Source: Leptobrachium leishanense (lineage: Eukaryota; Chordata; Amphibia; Anura; Megophryidae). From it: a stretch of 64,000 nt of DNA. Both the position numbers and the translations under genes were made by a program. Of the stretch, positions 63,799 to 64,000 are shown in pieces. The stretch lies in the NCBI GenBank assembly GCA_009667805.1, contig CM019075.1:19031615-19095614 (forward strand). The letters run 5' to 3'. The notes beneath the pieces were generated by a model, which saw nothing but the letters and a program-made list of their open reading frames with translations, made no database searches and was not told where the DNA came from. Every line of letters begins with the position of its first letter. Within the stretch, counting starts at the first letter, position 1.

Positions 63799-64000
63799 CA
63801 GTCGGGTCCCCATCAAAAATATCCTCTGTGTCCGGCGTTGCCCCGGACGATGTCCGCATTGCTGATTTTCTCTTCTTCTGTGCCCGTTTCCTAGCAGCCG
63901 CCGAGAGGGGTCGGGAGTCAGACGCCGGTGACTGCGGGGCAAGCCAGGGCATCCCAGTAATACCCCCCTGAGGTTCATAGTCGCTGTCAGCCTCCGAGGA
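63767..64000 (-). pseudogene. LINE ORF1 N-terminal segment, shifted frame, runs off the window
   Basis: A frame open from the window edge at 64000 to a stop at 63767, containing ATG at 63952 and a basic run ARKRAQKKRKSAM followed by an acidic run TPDTEDIFDGDPTE. It overlaps the start of the RRM-bearing frame and is offset from it by a frameshift. Probably the N-terminus of the same ORF1. Confidence 0.55.

Larger units (their letters stand above)
62403..64000 (-). mobile_element. L1-type LINE fragment consisting of ORF1 and a 3' end, no ORF2
   Basis: On the minus strand: ORF1 sequence enters at the window edge, ends at 62952, and is followed by about 540 nt of non-coding sequence, an AATAAA (about 62438-62433) and an A-run (62416-62403). 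LINEs normally lose their 5' end, so absence of ORF2 with a 3' poly(A) end present points to an ORF1-only derivative, like mammalian HAL1, or an internal deletion. The 5' part lies outside the window. Confidence 0.75.

Overview
The window is vertebrate nuclear DNA, most likely from an amphibian and probably a frog. It carries two conserved, spliced protein-coding genes, both on the minus strand: RIT1 (coding exons between 8654 and 15027) and SYT11 (coding exons between 26473 and 46682). Both were recognised from their encoded protein sequence and both give complete reading frames across consensus GT/AG splice sites. The two genes are neighbours in human 1q22. The amphibian assignment is an inference from the repeat mix: DIRS-type tyrosine-recombinase retroelement, Tc1 with IR/DR ends, L2-type and L1-type LINEs, hAT and TAA-target foldback MITEs, a Ty3-type LTR element, and a tRNA-derived SINE.

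Layout. 1-8653: intergenic repeats, with a hAT MITE (2114-2464), a complete Tc1/mariner element with an intact DD34E transposase (3365-4981), a truncated L1-type LINE (about 5130-6003) and the RIT1 3' flank. 8654-15051: RIT1, with five coding exons. Its introns hold a foldback element enclosing a tRNA-Gln fragment, a purine microsatellite and a strand-switching minisatellite beside the first coding exon. 15100-26472: mostly non-coding, with two 39-40 bp minisatellites around a 100-N assembly gap, a SINE and several inverted-repeat elements. 26473-46682: SYT11, four coding exons. Its 15.6 kb first intron is a landing zone for nested elements (minisatellite, DIRS, L2, hAT, 21-bp minisatellite). 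46683-47060: a CpG-rich stretch, presumably the SYT11 promoter. 47061-53345: repeats, an L2 LINE fragment and unassigned minus-strand coding-like exons. 53346-62305: the start of one plus-strand LTR element, broken by a young minus-strand Ty3/gypsy-like element whose enzymatic reading frames are intact. 62403-64000: an L1-type ORF1 whose poly(A) end follows directly, with no ORF2.

No operon or bacterial system is present. The most interesting material is in the mobile elements: a possibly active Tc1 copy, a recent Ty3/gypsy insertion whose gag-pol is split into five frames (one in-frame stop and three successive -1 steps), an ORF1-only LINE, a hAT-type MITE family that carries ZNF143/THAP11-like motifs in its arms, and a 54-nt 5' tRNA-Gln fragment at the centre of a palindrome. 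All identifications come from reading the sequence; no alignment or database search was run.
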